Below are positions 41,720 to 50,415 of a DNA stretch of 64,000 bases, in pieces (the stretch's first letter is position 1; every line of letters begins with the position of its first letter). Source of the stretch: Vibrio palustris (lineage in GTDB: Bacteria; Pseudomonadota; Gammaproteobacteria; Enterobacterales; Vibrionaceae). The stretch spans positions 620,001 to 684,000 of the forward strand of contig NZ_AP024887.1 in assembly GCF_024346995.1 (NCBI RefSeq), given 5' to 3'. The notes under the pieces were generated by a model. That model was given only the letters and a program-made list of their open reading frames with translations, was not told the origin of the DNA and searched no databases. A program made the position numbers and the translations under genes.

Positions 41720-42454
41720 ATGAATACTAGCAGCAATTCAGAGTACAACCGCATCATCGTTCTTGATACGGAAACCACCGGTATGAACCGCGAAGGTGGC
41801 CCACATTACGAAGGGCATCGCATTGTTGAAATCGGTGCGGTGGAAATTGTTAATCGTAAATTAACGGGGCGCCATTTTCATGTTTATCTGAAACCTGACC
41901 GGGAAATACAAGAAGAAGCGATCGCGATACACGGTATTACCGATGAATTTTTGATTGATAAACCACTATATCGCGATGTTCACAGCGAGTTCCTAGAATT
42001 CATTAAAGGGGCTGAGCTGGTGGCGCATAATGCGCCCTTTGATACCGGCTTTATGGATTATGAGTTTGCCAAACTTGATAAGAAGATTGGTAAAACAGAA
42101 GATTACTGCAAAATCACCGATACGCTGGCAATGGCGAAGAAAATCTTCCCAGGTAAGCGCAATAACTTGGATGTATTGTGTGATCGTTACGGTATCGATA
42201 ACTCTCATCGTACGCTGCATGGCGCATTACTCGATGCGGAAATTCTAGCTGACGTATATTTGTTCATGACCGGCGGTCAAACGTCTCTACAATTCGCGTC
42301 AGGAAATAATGGTAATGGTGAAATGGGAAGTGCTTCGATAAAAAGAGTGACTGAAGATCGAAAACCATTAAAGGTATTAGCTGCAACGGCCGATGAATTA
42401 CAAGCACACCAAGAAAGATTGGAGTTAGTCACCGATAGCCTTTGGGCAAAGTAG
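41720..42454 (+). CDS. dnaQ: DNA polymerase III epsilon subunit (proofreading exonuclease)
   Basis: DnaQ is the 3'-5' editing exonuclease of the replicative polymerase. The DEDDh family motifs are VLDTETTGMN (Exo I), HNAPFDTGFMDYE (Exo II) and HGALLDAEILADVY (Exo III). Beyond about residue 190 is the segment that binds DnaE. 244 residues. It partners the DnaE encoded at 30304 and is followed by a conserved unknown gene 8 bases away. Confidence 0.96.
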   Translation: MNTSSNSEYNRIIVLDTETTGMNREGGPHYEGHRIVEIGAVEIVNRKLTGRHFHVYLKPDREIQEEAIAIHGITDEFLIDKPLYRDVHSEFLEFIKGAELVAHNAPFDTGFMDYEFAKLDKKIGKTEDYCKITDTLAMAKKIFPGKRNNLDVLCDRYGIDNSHRTLHGALLDAEILADVYLFMTGGQTSLQFASGNNGNGEMGSASIKRVTEDRKPLKVLAATADELQAHQERLELVTDSLWAK

Positions 42455-42462
42455 GAGCTTGT

Positions 42463-43713
42463 ATGCACAAGGTGGTAATAGGGGTATTGATTTGGCTAAT
42501 GGCAAGTAGCGTTTGGGCTGCGAGTGAGTCAACAATGTCTCTGCTGGATAACCGTTTTCGCGTCGATCCGAGCATTCAGCAGATCACATTTGTGATATAC
42601 CGTAAGAAACCTTCTCGTCCGGTTGTGTTGGTAAGGCCTGATGGTCAAAAATATTACGCATGGAAAGCCCCTGATAATGTAAAGTGGTATGAAGAAACAT
42701 CAATGGATATTATCTCCATTGATAACCCTATGCCAGGCCCTTGGCAGGCGGTAGGTAAAGTGACGCCTGAAAATCATATTAAGCTCATTTCTAATTTACA
42801 ACTGACGTCCGATCACTTCCCTGAACGGCTTTATCAAAGTGAGGTACTGAAATTTACCGCACGATTAACATCGGATGATCAGCCTATTTCTCTGCGTGAT
42901 TTTTTAGAGCGGGTTAAACTCAAAGTCACATTTACTCCATTTGTTGAAAACGAGGAGTCTCTGCCTAAAGAGGCTCGCCCGATCCCTGATGTATTAGGAG
43001 ATTTTTCTGATGATGGCCGAGACTTAGACGAAAAGGCGGGAGATGGTATTTTTACGGTTGCGTTGCCTGTGAATGTTGAGCCCGGAAAGTATCGTGCGCG
43101 AATTACCTCAGGTAATGGTGTGTTTTTACGCGCACAAGAACAGACGGTGCTTGTCTATCCTAAACCATACTCCGACACATTGATTCAATCGCGTGATAAA
43201 ACTCAACCGCATCAAGTTGTTGTCAGTGGTGAAAAAGGATCGCTTGAGCCCGGTTCTTTGGCAATGCAAATTACGCATAAAGATGAGCAAGGCCATGTGG
43301 ATCATTTCGATGCGCAGTCACCGAAAGACTCTCTTTCGTTATCCGTGGATATTCCTAATACTCAAGAGTTTGGCCAATATACGTGGTCAGGAACGCTTTA
43401 TGCCAACGAGCTCGCCACTAAAAGGCCGTTAATTTTCCCGATTAGTCAGCAGTCTTATAGTCTTGTGCATGAGATTGATCTAGAGCAGGCGCGGCTGATG
43501 CAGGAAAAACAAGCGGCAGAGCGTCGTAAGAAAGAACTGGAGCAAGCCATTCTTGAAAGGCGTGCAGAGAAACGCAAAATGGCGATAATTTATATTATTG
43601 TTGGCAATATCGTCGCGATGTTGCTTGCCGTTTTAGCGTGGTTTATTTGGCGTAAAGTGAAAGCACGTAAAGCCATGCAGCCAGAAATGCAGCTCGAAGT
43701 CCCTAAAAAATAA
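42463..43713 (+). CDS. TIGR03503-family putative envelope protein, unknown function
   Basis: This 416-residue protein has a signal peptide (about 1-20, ending SSVWAA), a long extracytoplasmic part rich in beta-type sequence, and near the C-terminus a charged coiled-coil-like stretch (LEQARLMQEKQAAERRKKELE region) followed by one membrane helix (IIYIIVGNIVAMLLAVLAWFIW) and a short basic cytoplasmic tail. I recall this as the TIGR03503 family found next to dnaQ in vibrios; function is not known. GTAGGAG precedes ATG 42463; an upstream TTG at 42442 overlaps dnaQ and is unlikely. Confidence 0.75.
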   Translation: MHKVVIGVLIWLMASSVWAASESTMSLLDNRFRVDPSIQQITFVIYRKKPSRPVVLVRPDGQKYYAWKAPDNVKWYEETSMDIISIDNPMPGPWQAVGKVTPENHIKLISNLQLTSDHFPERLYQSEVLKFTARLTSDDQPISLRDFLERVKLKVTFTPFVENEESLPKEARPIPDVLGDFSDDGRDLDEKAGDGIFTVALPVNVEPGKYRARITSGNGVFLRAQEQTVLVYPKPYSDTLIQSRDKTQPHQVVVSGEKGSLEPGSLAMQITHKDEQGHVDHFDAQSPKDSLSLSVDIPNTQEFGQYTWSGTLYANELATKRPLIFPISQQSYSLVHEIDLEQARLMQEKQAAERRKKELEQAILERRAEKRKMAIIYIIVGNIVAMLLAVLAWFIWRKVKARKAMQPEMQLEVPKK

Positions 43714-43883
43714 GGCGAGTGAATAGGTCCGTGGTAGCGTTTGTACTTTAATTGGTCAGAGTGTTGTCCAGCGCTCAATTCTTTTCTATTTTCTATCGAC
43801 ACACTAGACGGATTCGGTACACTTTGTTTAATGCGATGTTCATGATGGCATCGCCAAGCGATTAACTAAAGAGACAATATTCT

Positions 43884-44459
43884 ATGTACCAAGATTTGAT
43901 CAAACAAGAACTAAGTGAAGCCGCAGAAGTGTTAAACACTTTTCTGAGTGATGAACATAATATTCAGCAAATCCAAGCTGCTGCTAAGTTGATCGCGGAT
44001 TCATTCAAACAAGGCGGTAAAGTGTTGTCTTGTGGTAATGGTGGCTCTCACTGTGATGCGATGCATTTTGCTGAAGAGCTAACGGGCCGTTATCGTGAGA
44101 ATCGCCCAGGTTATCCTGGTATTGCGATTTCGGATCCAAGTCATTTATCTTGTGTAAGTAATGATTTTGGTTATGACTATGTGTTCTCACGCTATGTCGA
44201 AGCTGTTGGTATGAGCGGTGATGTATTATTTGGTTTATCAACTTCTGGCAATTCTGGGAACATTTTAAATGCGATTGCTGCTGCTAAAGCCAAAGGCATG
44301 AAAACCGTAGCTCTAACGGGTAAAGATGGCGGTAAAATGGCGGGGGAGGCGGATATTGAAATTCGTGTTCCTCATTTTGGATATGCCGATCGTATCCAAG
44401 AAATCCATATTAAAATTATTCATATCGTTATCCAGCTAATTGAAAAAGAAATGGAATAA
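43884..44459 (+). CDS. gmhA: Sedoheptulose-7-phosphate isomerase
   Basis: GmhA (LpcA) turns sedoheptulose 7-phosphate into D-glycero-D-manno-heptose 7-phosphate, the first step in making the LPS inner-core heptose. The SIS-domain motifs [22 protein letters not shown] and [15 protein letters not shown] are clear. 191 residues. In E. coli and V. cholerae fadE lies divergently next to it; here only 170 bases separate it from the TIGR03503 gene and fadE is absent. Confidence 0.96.
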   Translation: MYQDLIKQELSEAAEVLNTFLSDEHNIQQIQAAAKLIADSFKQGGKVLSCGNGGSHCDAMHFAEELTGRYRENRPGYPGIAISDPSHLSCVSNDFGYDYVFSRYVEAVGMSGDVLFGLSTSGNSGNILNAIAAAKAKGMKTVALTGKDGGKMAGEADIEIRVPHFGYADRIQEIHIKIIHIVIQLIEKEME

Positions 44460-44530
44460 TCGCCTATTGATTGAGAAGTTCGCCTCTTGAGTAGCTGCGA
44501 GAGGCGTAGCCAATAAGGAGTGCTTTAACC

Positions 44531-45373
44531 GTGTGTGAATTGCTGGGCATGAGCGCCAATGTGCCAACAGATATTTGTTTTAGTTTTACAGGGTTAGTGC
44601 AACGAGGTGGTCGAACAGGCCCACATAGTGATGGTTGGGGAATCGTTTTTTACGAAGGGCGTGGTTTTCGTACCTTTAAAGATCCTGATCCTAGTTGTGA
44701 ATCTCCTATTGCACGATTAGTGCAAGAATACCCTATTAAAAGCCAAGCGGTTATTAGTCATATTCGTCAAGCTAATCGTGGCAATATCAGTTTGGAAAAT
44801 ACTCACCCATTTACCCGCGAATTATGGGGTAAATATTGGACTTTTGCTCATAATGGCCAACTTACGGATTACACGACATTGCCAGTAGGCTCACGTCGTC
44901 CTGTTGGAGAAACGGACAGTGAGTATGCTTTTTGCTGGTTACTCAATGCGATGGAAACACGCTTTCCTACGCCACCAGATAATAAGCTCGAAGTGTTTCG
45001 TTACATTGCGACTTTGTGTGATGAGCTGAAACACAAGGGCGTATTTAATATGCTGTTATCCGATGGTGAGTATGTAATGGCATATTGTACCAATCATCTA
45101 TATCGTATTACGCGTAAGGCGCCATTTGGCCATGCGACGTTAATCGATGAAGAAGTGGAAGTGAATTTTCAAGAAGAGACCACGCCAACGGATGTGGTGT
45201 CAGTGATTGCGACGCAGCCACTGACGCTCAATGAGCGCTGGTTAAGAATGAAGCCGGGCGAATACGGAATTTTCTATTTGGGTGAACAAGTCGAAACTAA
45301 TTCACAAGAATTAATCCACGTCCCATTTGCTGAAAAAAAGCCGGGTAACCAAGCACCGAGTGAGCCCTTGTAA
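44531..45373 (+). CDS. yafJ: Class II glutamine amidotransferase, YafJ-like
   Basis: The protein starts with GTG (44531), and Met removal exposes Cys2 (M-CELLGMS) as the N-terminal nucleophile typical of class II amidotransferases. ISHIRQANRGN and TFAHNGQLTDY are the substrate-binding motifs. At 280 residues it is only the glutaminase domain, so the ammonia acceptor is unknown. It follows gmhA, as in E. coli. A terminator shared with convergent purN follows. Confidence 0.88.
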   Translation: MCELLGMSANVPTDICFSFTGLVQRGGRTGPHSDGWGIVFYEGRGFRTFKDPDPSCESPIARLVQEYPIKSQAVISHIRQANRGNISLENTHPFTRELWGKYWTFAHNGQLTDYTTLPVGSRRPVGETDSEYAFCWLLNAMETRFPTPPDNKLEVFRYIATLCDELKHKGVFNMLLSDGEYVMAYCTNHLYRITRKAPFGHATLIDEEVEVNFQEETTPTDVVSVIATQPLTLNERWLRMKPGEYGIFYLGEQVETNSQELIHVPFAEKKPGNQAPSEPL

Positions 45374-45393
45374 TCCATTGGGTTGCGATAAAA

Positions 45394-45420
45394 AAAGGTT
45401 GATGCATTGCATCAACCTTT
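45394..45420. terminator. Terminator between yafJ and purN
   Basis: AAAGGTTGATGC (45394-45405) and GCATCAACCTTT (45409-45420) form a 12-bp perfect stem. The A-run at 45390-45396 gives the purN strand a proper T-run; on the plus strand only three T follow. Confidence 0.85.
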
Positions 45421-45443
45421 CTAATGTTTATGAGCTTAGCCGA

Positions 45444-46082
45444 TTACTCGTCAGCGTAGCCATGCATACCAAGAGGTTCGCCATCAAGGAATGCTTTACC
45501 ATTTTCCATAGTTAAACGATCTTCAACAAACCATTGCACGACCAGTGGATATATACGGTGCTCTTGGGTTTGTACTCGCTCTGTCAATGCATCGACAGTA
45601 TCTTCATCGAAGATAGGCACTTTAGCCTGTAAGATGACCGGACCGCCGTCTAATTGCTCGGTTACGAAATGAACACTAGTTCCGTGTTCTTCATCTCCAG
45701 CTAAAATAGCACGTTGATAAGTATTTAATCCTGGATACTTTGGCAACAATGAAGGGTGAATATTGATCATTCTCCCTTTAAAGTGGCGGACGAAATCATC
45801 ACTGAGGATGCGCATAAAGCCTGCTAATACGACTAAATCAGGGTTAAATGTGTCCATTTGACGCATCAATTCCAAGTCATAAGCGGTGCGACTTGCGAAC
45901 GCTGCCGGATCGATAAAGACTGGCTCTGCATCGGCTTTTTTAGCGCGCTCTAAGCCATAAGCTGTTGCTTTATTTGAAAAAACAGCCGTGACTTTACCGC
46001 CTTTAATGCTGGAGTTACAAGCATCAATAATCGCTTGTAAATTCGAACCATTTCCTGAAATTAAAACAACTACACTTTTCAT
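45444..46082 (-). CDS. purN: Phosphoribosylglycinamide formyltransferase
   Basis: PurN transfers formyl from 10-formyltetrahydrofolate to GAR in purine synthesis. VVLISGNGSNLQAI at the N-terminus and INIHPSLLPKYPGLNTY with the active-site His, plus HGTSVHFV near residue 120, are diagnostic. 212 residues. It starts 3 bases after the purM stop, forming purMN. Confidence 0.96.
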   Translation of the reverse strand: MKSVVVLISGNGSNLQAIIDACNSSIKGGKVTAVFSNKATAYGLERAKKADAEPVFIDPAAFASRTAYDLELMRQMDTFNPDLVVLAGFMRILSDDFVRHFKGRMINIHPSLLPKYPGLNTYQRAILAGDEEHGTSVHFVTEQLDGGPVILQAKVPIFDEDTVDALTERVQTQEHRIYPLVVQWFVEDRLTMENGKAFLDGEPLGMHGYADE

Positions 46083-46085
46083 AAA

Positions 46086-47126
46086 TTATTGTATCTCGAC
46101 TTGAGCTTCATTCGCATTTGAGTCGGCAATTGTACCGATAACCCAAGCAGTTTCACCCTCTTTTTGTAAAAGATTGACGGCGTCTTCCGCTTGGTCTGCT
46201 GGAAGGGCAATGATAAGACCAACCCCACAGTTAAAAGTACGGTACATTTCATGCTGTGTAACGTTACCTTTTTCTTGTAGCCAATCGAAAATAGCAGGCC
46301 ACTGCCAACTGTTACCGTCAATTACTGCTTTTGTGCCTTCTGGTAGCACGCGAGGAATGTTTTCCCAGAAACCACCACCAGTAATATGCGAGATCGCATG
46401 AATATCATGAGCTTCAATCAAATTTAGCGCAGATTTGATATAAATTTTGGTTGGCTCAAGTAAATGTTCGCCAATGGTTTTGCCATTAAGCAATTCGTTT
46501 TTATCAGCGTGAGATACCTCTAAAATCTTACGAATTAGCGAGTAACCATTCGAATGAGGGCCACTTGAACCGACTGCGATTAGAGAGTCACCAGCAGCGA
46601 CTTTCGTGCCGTCAATGATGTTTTCTTTTTCAACAACACCGACACAAAAACCTGCGACATCGTAGTCTTCGCCTTCGTACATACCAGGCATTTCTGCTGT
46701 TTCACCGCCAATCAGGGAGCAACCAGCTTGCATACAGCCTTCTGCGATACCAGTTACAACATCAGCTGCGGTATCCACATCTAATTTTCCAGTTGCGTAG
46801 TAGTCGAGGAAAAAGAGTGGCTCACCACCTTGAACAATGAGATCGTTCACACACATCGCAACAAGATCGATACCAATGGTATCGTGTTTTTTCAGATCCA
46901 ATGCGAGACGTAGTTTGGTGCCTACACCATCAGTACCTGACACTAGGACGGGATGCTTGTATTTGGTCGGGAGTTCACATAGCGCACCAAATCCGCCAAT
47001 GCCACCCATTACTTCAGGGCGACGAGTACGTTTTACTGCACCTTTAATACGATCAACAAGCGCATTACCAGCGTCAATATCGACACCAGCATCTTTGTAG
47101 CTAAGAGAAGTGTTGTTACCGCTCAC
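46086..47126 (-). CDS. purM: Phosphoribosylformylglycinamidine cyclo-ligase
   Basis: PurM closes the imidazole ring to AIR with ATP. The sequence shows [17 protein letters not shown] at the start, [21 protein letters not shown] and [13 protein letters not shown], all standard. 346 residues. First gene of purMN, divergent from upp, with a PurR operator between them at 47189-47204. Confidence 0.97.
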   Translation of the reverse strand: MSGNNTSLSYKDAGVDIDAGNALVDRIKGAVKRTRRPEVMGGIGGFGALCELPTKYKHPVLVSGTDGVGTKLRLALDLKKHDTIGIDLVAMCVNDLIVQGGEPLFFLDYYATGKLDVDTAADVVTGIAEGCMQAGCSLIGGETAEMPGMYEGEDYDVAGFCVGVVEKENIIDGTKVAAGDSLIAVGSSGPHSNGYSLIRKILEVSHADKNELLNGKTIGEHLLEPTKIYIKSALNLIEAHDIHAISHITGGGFWENIPRVLPEGTKAVIDGNSWQWPAIFDWLQEKGNVTQHEMYRTFNCGVGLIIALPADQAEDAVNLLQKEGETAWVIGTIADSNANEAQVEIQ

Positions 47127-47188
47127 GGGACATCCTCAGTTCTAGTTTAATTGGAAAACGGCGATATTCTACAAGTGTTAAAACAAAA

Positions 47189-47204
47189 AGGAAAACGTTT
47201 GCGT
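47189..47204 (-). promoter_or_regulatory. PurR operator upstream of purMN
   Basis: AGGAAAACGTTTGCGT matches the PurR box ACGCAAACGTTTGCGT at 13 of 16 positions, including the central ACGTTTGCGT. It is 63 bases from the purM start, in agreement with purine repression of purMN. Confidence 0.8.
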
Positions 47205-47312
47205 CAGTTTTTTTCGTCATTTTTTACGAAAATAGTCTCGTATTCGTTCTCGAAGGCTGGCGCAGCCTTATTGCTCATGCTCTATAGCGAAAAGTAATGG
47301 TTTACATAGCGA

Positions 47313-47341
47313 TGTAAAATTAATAGTAATCGGTGTATAAT
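47313..47341 (+). promoter_or_regulatory. Candidate upp promoter
   Basis: A perfect -10 TATAAT (47336-47341) lies 35 bases before the upp start. The -35 at 17 bases (TGTAAA, 47313-47318) is weak. Confidence 0.45.
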
Positions 47342-47375
47342 CCGCAGGTTTATTCAAATTGCACCGGAGATGGAA

Positions 47376-48002
47376 ATGAAAGTTGTTGAAGTGAAACACC
47401 CGCTGGTAAAACATAAATTGGGTTTGATGCGTGAAGGTCAAATCAGCACGAAACGTTTTCGTGAGTTAGCGACAGAAGTGGGTAGCCTTTTAACTTATGA
47501 AGCAACCTCTGACTTTGAAACAGAAAAAGTCACCATTGAAGGTTGGATGGGTCCGGTAGAAATCGATCAGATCAAAGGTAAAAAGGTGACGGTTGTGCCT
47601 ATTTTACGTGCTGGTCTTGGGATGATGGACGGTGTTTTAGAACACATTCCGAGTGCACGTATTAGTGTTGTGGGTGTGTACCGTGATGAAACGACATTAG
47701 AGCCGATTCCTTACTTTAACAAGTTAGCCTCTAATATCGATGAGCGTATGGCATTAGTTGTTGACCCTATGCTAGCAACGGGTGGCTCAATGATCGCGAC
47801 GATTGATTTACTCAAAGAGCAGGGCTGTGACCAGATTAAGGTCTTGGTCTTGGTGGCGGCTCCTGAAGGTATTGCCGCACTTGAAAAAGTCCATCCGGAT
47901 ATCGAGCTTTATACTGCAGCGATTGATGAAAAATTAGATGAGAAAGGCTACATCGTCCCTGGTCTCGGTGATGCTGGTGATAAGATCTTTGGCACAATGT
48001 AA
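47376..48002 (+). CDS. upp: Uracil phosphoribosyltransferase
   Basis: Upp salvages uracil to UMP with PRPP. The PRPP-binding segment [18 protein letters not shown] and the uracil-binding [16 protein letters not shown] near the C-terminus are conserved. ATG 47376 has CGGAG 7 bases upstream and gives the usual [12 protein letters not shown]-terminus (208 residues); ATG 47370 is too near the ribosome-binding site. It is divergent from purMN, as in E. coli, but no uraA follows. Confidence 0.96.
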   Translation: MKVVEVKHPLVKHKLGLMREGQISTKRFRELATEVGSLLTYEATSDFETEKVTIEGWMGPVEIDQIKGKKVTVVPILRAGLGMMDGVLEHIPSARISVVGVYRDETTLEPIPYFNKLASNIDERMALVVDPMLATGGSMIATIDLLKEQGCDQIKVLVLVAAPEGIAALEKVHPDIELYTAAIDEKLDEKGYIVPGLGDAGDKIFGTM

Positions 48003-48034
48003 TGTGCTGAGTCACTAAGTTTTAGCATGAATTA

Positions 48035-48063
48035 AAAAAGGGAGCTCGTTTAGCTCCCTTTTT
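48035..48063. terminator. Bidirectional terminator between upp and rluF
   Basis: AAAAAGGGAGCT (48035-48046) and AGCTCCCTTTTT (48052-48063) form a perfect stem with loop CGTTT and T-runs on both strands. Confidence 0.93.
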
Positions 48064-48090
48064 AATAGTGGTTACACGCCAATGCGGTGC

Positions 48091-49074
48091 TTATTTTTTT
48101 AAGCTTAGCGTGCCGCCGGATTTTTGGTGCTGACGATGATTGTCCGACTTTTTCACTGATGATGAATTAGGACGCCCACCGCGTTTTGAATTCGGTGCGT
48201 GGCGCAAGTTATCTGCATTATTGCCACGGAACGTACGCGGGTTTTGGTTGCGGCGTGCTTTCGATGGTTGATTTTCTTCGCGGCTATCGTAGAGCTTAGC
48301 GTCGGTCGCGCGGCGAATATGTCGGCCGTGCTCAGTCTGTCGAGAGGCTTCCTCGGTACTGACGGAGCCTTCACACATCGCTAAAATGGTATTAATTTCT
48401 TCATCAGTCAAGTAACGCCATTCGCCATTCGGTATGCCATCCAATGAGATATTCATAATGCGCACGCGGCGCAGTTTGAATACTTCATAACCGAGTGCTT
48501 CACACATGCGGCGAATTTGGCGATTTAATCCTTGTGTCAGTACAATGCGGAAACTAAATTTAGTTTCTTTGGTGACTTTACACGGTAAGGTGACGGTATC
48601 AAGAATATTGACACCTGACGCCATTTGCTTCAAAAACGATTCTGTGATCGGTTTATCGACACGAACCACATATTCTTTCTCGTGGTGGTTACCCGCACGG
48701 AGAATTTTATTAACGATGTCACCATCATTGGTCAAAAAAATCAGACCATCTGATGGTTTATCTAAACGCCCGATAGGAAAAATACGTTTGGAATGACCAA
48801 TAAAATCGACAATGTTTCCTGGAATATCACGTTCAGTGGTGCAGGTGATCCCTGTCGGTTTATTGAGAGCGATATATATGGATTTCTCTTTACTGCCAAT
48901 AGGCTTACCATCGACATAAACGCTATCAGACGTCGTCACTTTTACGCCCATTTGAGGTTGCTCTCCATTTACGGTAACTCGGCCTTCTTCGATCAGTTTA
49001 TCGGCGGCTCGACGCGAGCAAAAGCCAGTTTCACTGATGTACTTATTGAGACGCTTCTCGGCGAGTGTTGACAT
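48091..49074 (-). CDS. rluF: 23S rRNA pseudouridine synthase RluF
   Basis: RluF makes pseudouridine at position 2604 of 23S rRNA. An N-terminal S4 domain (about 6-50) precedes the catalytic domain, with the catalytic Asp105 in [10 protein letters not shown], and [15 protein letters not shown]. From about residue 240 a low-complexity tail follows, rich in Arg, Asn, Ser, Gln and Lys, of about 85 residues; this may contact RNA. 327 residues. Specificity within the RluB/E/F group is by resemblance. Confidence 0.88.
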   Translation of the reverse strand: MSTLAEKRLNKYISETGFCSRRAADKLIEEGRVTVNGEQPQMGVKVTTSDSVYVDGKPIGSKEKSIYIALNKPTGITCTTERDIPGNIVDFIGHSKRIFPIGRLDKPSDGLIFLTNDGDIVNKILRAGNHHEKEYVVRVDKPITESFLKQMASGVNILDTVTLPCKVTKETKFSFRIVLTQGLNRQIRRMCEALGYEVFKLRRVRIMNISLDGIPNGEWRYLTDEEINTILAMCEGSVSTEEASRQTEHGRHIRRATDAKLYDSREENQPSKARRNQNPRTFRGNNADNLRHAPNSKRGGRPNSSSVKKSDNHRQHQKSGGTLSLKK

Positions 49075-49167
49075 GGGATCTCCTCAAAATTTCATCGGGA
49101 TAATACGTGACACCTCACATGGACGTGTACGTTTTAAAAGAGCGCGCATTCTAACAGGTCTCGGTAT

Positions 49168-49746
49168 TTAGCCAAGACGTTTTTGATGGTGCTCTTTGTT
49201 TTCTAATTTTTGCTGTGGCGTCTTTTTTAATAAAACGTAAACTGCGCCAGTGCCGCCATGGTATTGTTGTGTGCTATGCATACATTGCACATCGTTGATC
49301 TGTGGTAACCAATAGGCGACGTAGCTTTTGATAAGCGCAGGAGGGTTTGAACGCTCTCCTTTGCCATGCACGATCATGACGGTGCGTAACTCTAAACGCA
49401 GACATTGCTTAAAGAAGGCTAATATTTCCTCGCGCGCTTGCTTTAATGTGCGGCGGTGGAGGTCAAGGCGAGCTTGAATCGGGTACTTACCCAAGCGTAA
49501 TTTACGAAAGACCCCTTCCTGTATACCGTTGCGTTTAAACGAGATTATTTCATCTGGCTTGAGCATGGGGGCACTATCTAAGGATAAGTATTCAGGGTCG
49601 CGTTCAAGAAAGTGAGTGGCAGCCGTTCGGCGAGCTCGGTGAGCTTCTGTCACGGTAACATTGGGCTGGCATTCTGCGGTGTCATGAGTGAGCGGTTTGA
49701 CATCCTGCATCATTTGTTGGAATAGTTCAAAATCGTCGTCGGACAT
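49168..49746 (-). CDS. smrB: Endonuclease SmrB (Smr-domain ribosome rescue factor)
   Basis: The C-terminal Smr domain shows LDLHRRTLKQAREEI and MIVHGKGERSN. In E. coli the homologue (YfcN) cleaves mRNA between collided ribosomes, giving access to tmRNA. 192 residues. In most vibrios smrB diverges from prmB-aroC; here the divergent neighbour is a tRNA-Pro gene instead, and a sRNA-like unit with its own terminator lies between. Confidence 0.9.
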   Translation of the reverse strand: MSDDDFELFQQMMQDVKPLTHDTAECQPNVTVTEAHRARRTAATHFLERDPEYLSLDSAPMLKPDEIISFKRNGIQEGVFRKLRLGKYPIQARLDLHRRTLKQAREEILAFFKQCLRLELRTVMIVHGKGERSNPPALIKSYVAYWLPQINDVQCMHSTQQYHGGTGAVYVLLKKTPQQKLENKEHHQKRLG

Positions 49747-49817
49747 AGCGGCTCTTTCTTACTTAGTAAACAGAGTGATTATATCAAGCCTAAGTGAAAG
49801 ATATCTATAAAAGAGAT

Positions 49818-49849
49818 AAAAAACCGGAGCAGAATCGAGCCACTCCGGT
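49818..49849 (-). terminator. Terminator of the candidate sRNA, minus strand
   Basis: Read on the minus strand, ACCGGAG and CTCCGGT (plus 49843-49849 and 49823-49829) form a 7-bp stem with a 13-base loop, followed by six T. No annotated gene ends here, so an unlisted transcript must come from the right. Confidence 0.8.
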
Positions 49850-49955
49850 GGACAACAAGTATACGTTGTTAGAGACTTAGTGAGGAGATGTGTCGTCAGT
49901 ATACTAATGAACGTTGCAAATCAGCAGGTAGACACTCACTATTATGCCTGACGAC
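49818..49955 (-). ncRNA. Candidate FNR-activated small RNA
   Basis: A predicted transcript of about 138 nt. Its start (near 49955) is set by a -10 element TATGGT (49967-49962) and an FNR box centred about 41 bases upstream. The 5' end GUCGUCAG pairs perfectly with CUGACGAC (plus 49892-49899), closing a 5' domain. Then comes an unpaired, pyrimidine-rich AUCUCCUCAC, complementary to Shine-Dalgarno sequences, a small ACAAC/GUUGU hairpin (plus 49851-49870), and the terminator. No ORF of note. The gene is in the 430-bp smrB to tRNA-Pro gap and would read toward smrB. It resembles FnrS of E. coli in control logic, but not in recalled sequence; it may be a known Vibrio sRNA I cannot name. Confidence 0.6.
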
Positions 49956-49961
49956 GAATCT

Positions 49962-50002
49962 ACCATAGCACTTTAGTTAGGCAGATTAATGATCCAAATC
50001 AA
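49962..50002 (-). promoter_or_regulatory. FNR-type class II promoter of the candidate sRNA
   Basis: On the minus strand TTGATTTGGATCAT (plus 49989-50002) matches the FNR consensus TTGAT-N4-ATCAA at 9 of 10 informative positions. The -10-like TATGGT lies at plus 49962-49967. The spacing of the box centre to the expected start, 40.5-41.5 bases, is that of class II FNR activation. Confidence 0.6.
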
Positions 50003-50109
50003 ATCTGATGGTGGAAGTGAAGGGGACGCTGAAAACGTGAGGATTTGCTCACATTACTTGCAACTTGCTGGCTATTTGAGCGAGTGAAACTTGTTTTTCG
50101 ATAAAGTGC

Positions 50110-50137
50110 TTGCACGTTTCCATAGAATCCGTATTAT
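50110..50137 (+). promoter_or_regulatory. tRNA-Pro promoter
   Basis: TTGCAC (50110-50115), a 16-base spacer and TATTAT (50132-50137), ending 39 bases before the tRNA. Confidence 0.75.
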
Positions 50138-50176
50138 ACCGCTCGTTGTCAGCGATAAAGCGTCGTTACAACTTAT

Positions 50177-50253
<77 letters not shown>

Positions 50254-50259
50254 CATTTT

Positions 50260-50290
50260 AAAGCCTCGACAGCAATGTCGGGGCTTTTTT
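50260..50290 (+). terminator. Terminator after tRNA-Pro
   Basis: AAGCCTCGACA pairs with TGTCGGGGCTT (one T-G pair) around GCAA, followed by T. Confidence 0.9.
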
Positions 50291-50415
50291 GTTTCTAATG
50301 CCAAAACGTTTCCGATGATATCGGCTGAGTCTCGCTCAGTGAGCGATGAAACATGAAGGCTGAATACACATGATTTGATTAAGCCTTCATGTTAGCAGGT
50401 GTTAGCGCAAAACTT

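Noticed and set aside
49888..49968. 26-codon plus-strand frame with GAGGAG directly before ATG
   Set aside because: The ribosome-binding site touches the start codon without spacing, and the same bases are better explained as the complement of the sRNA seed.
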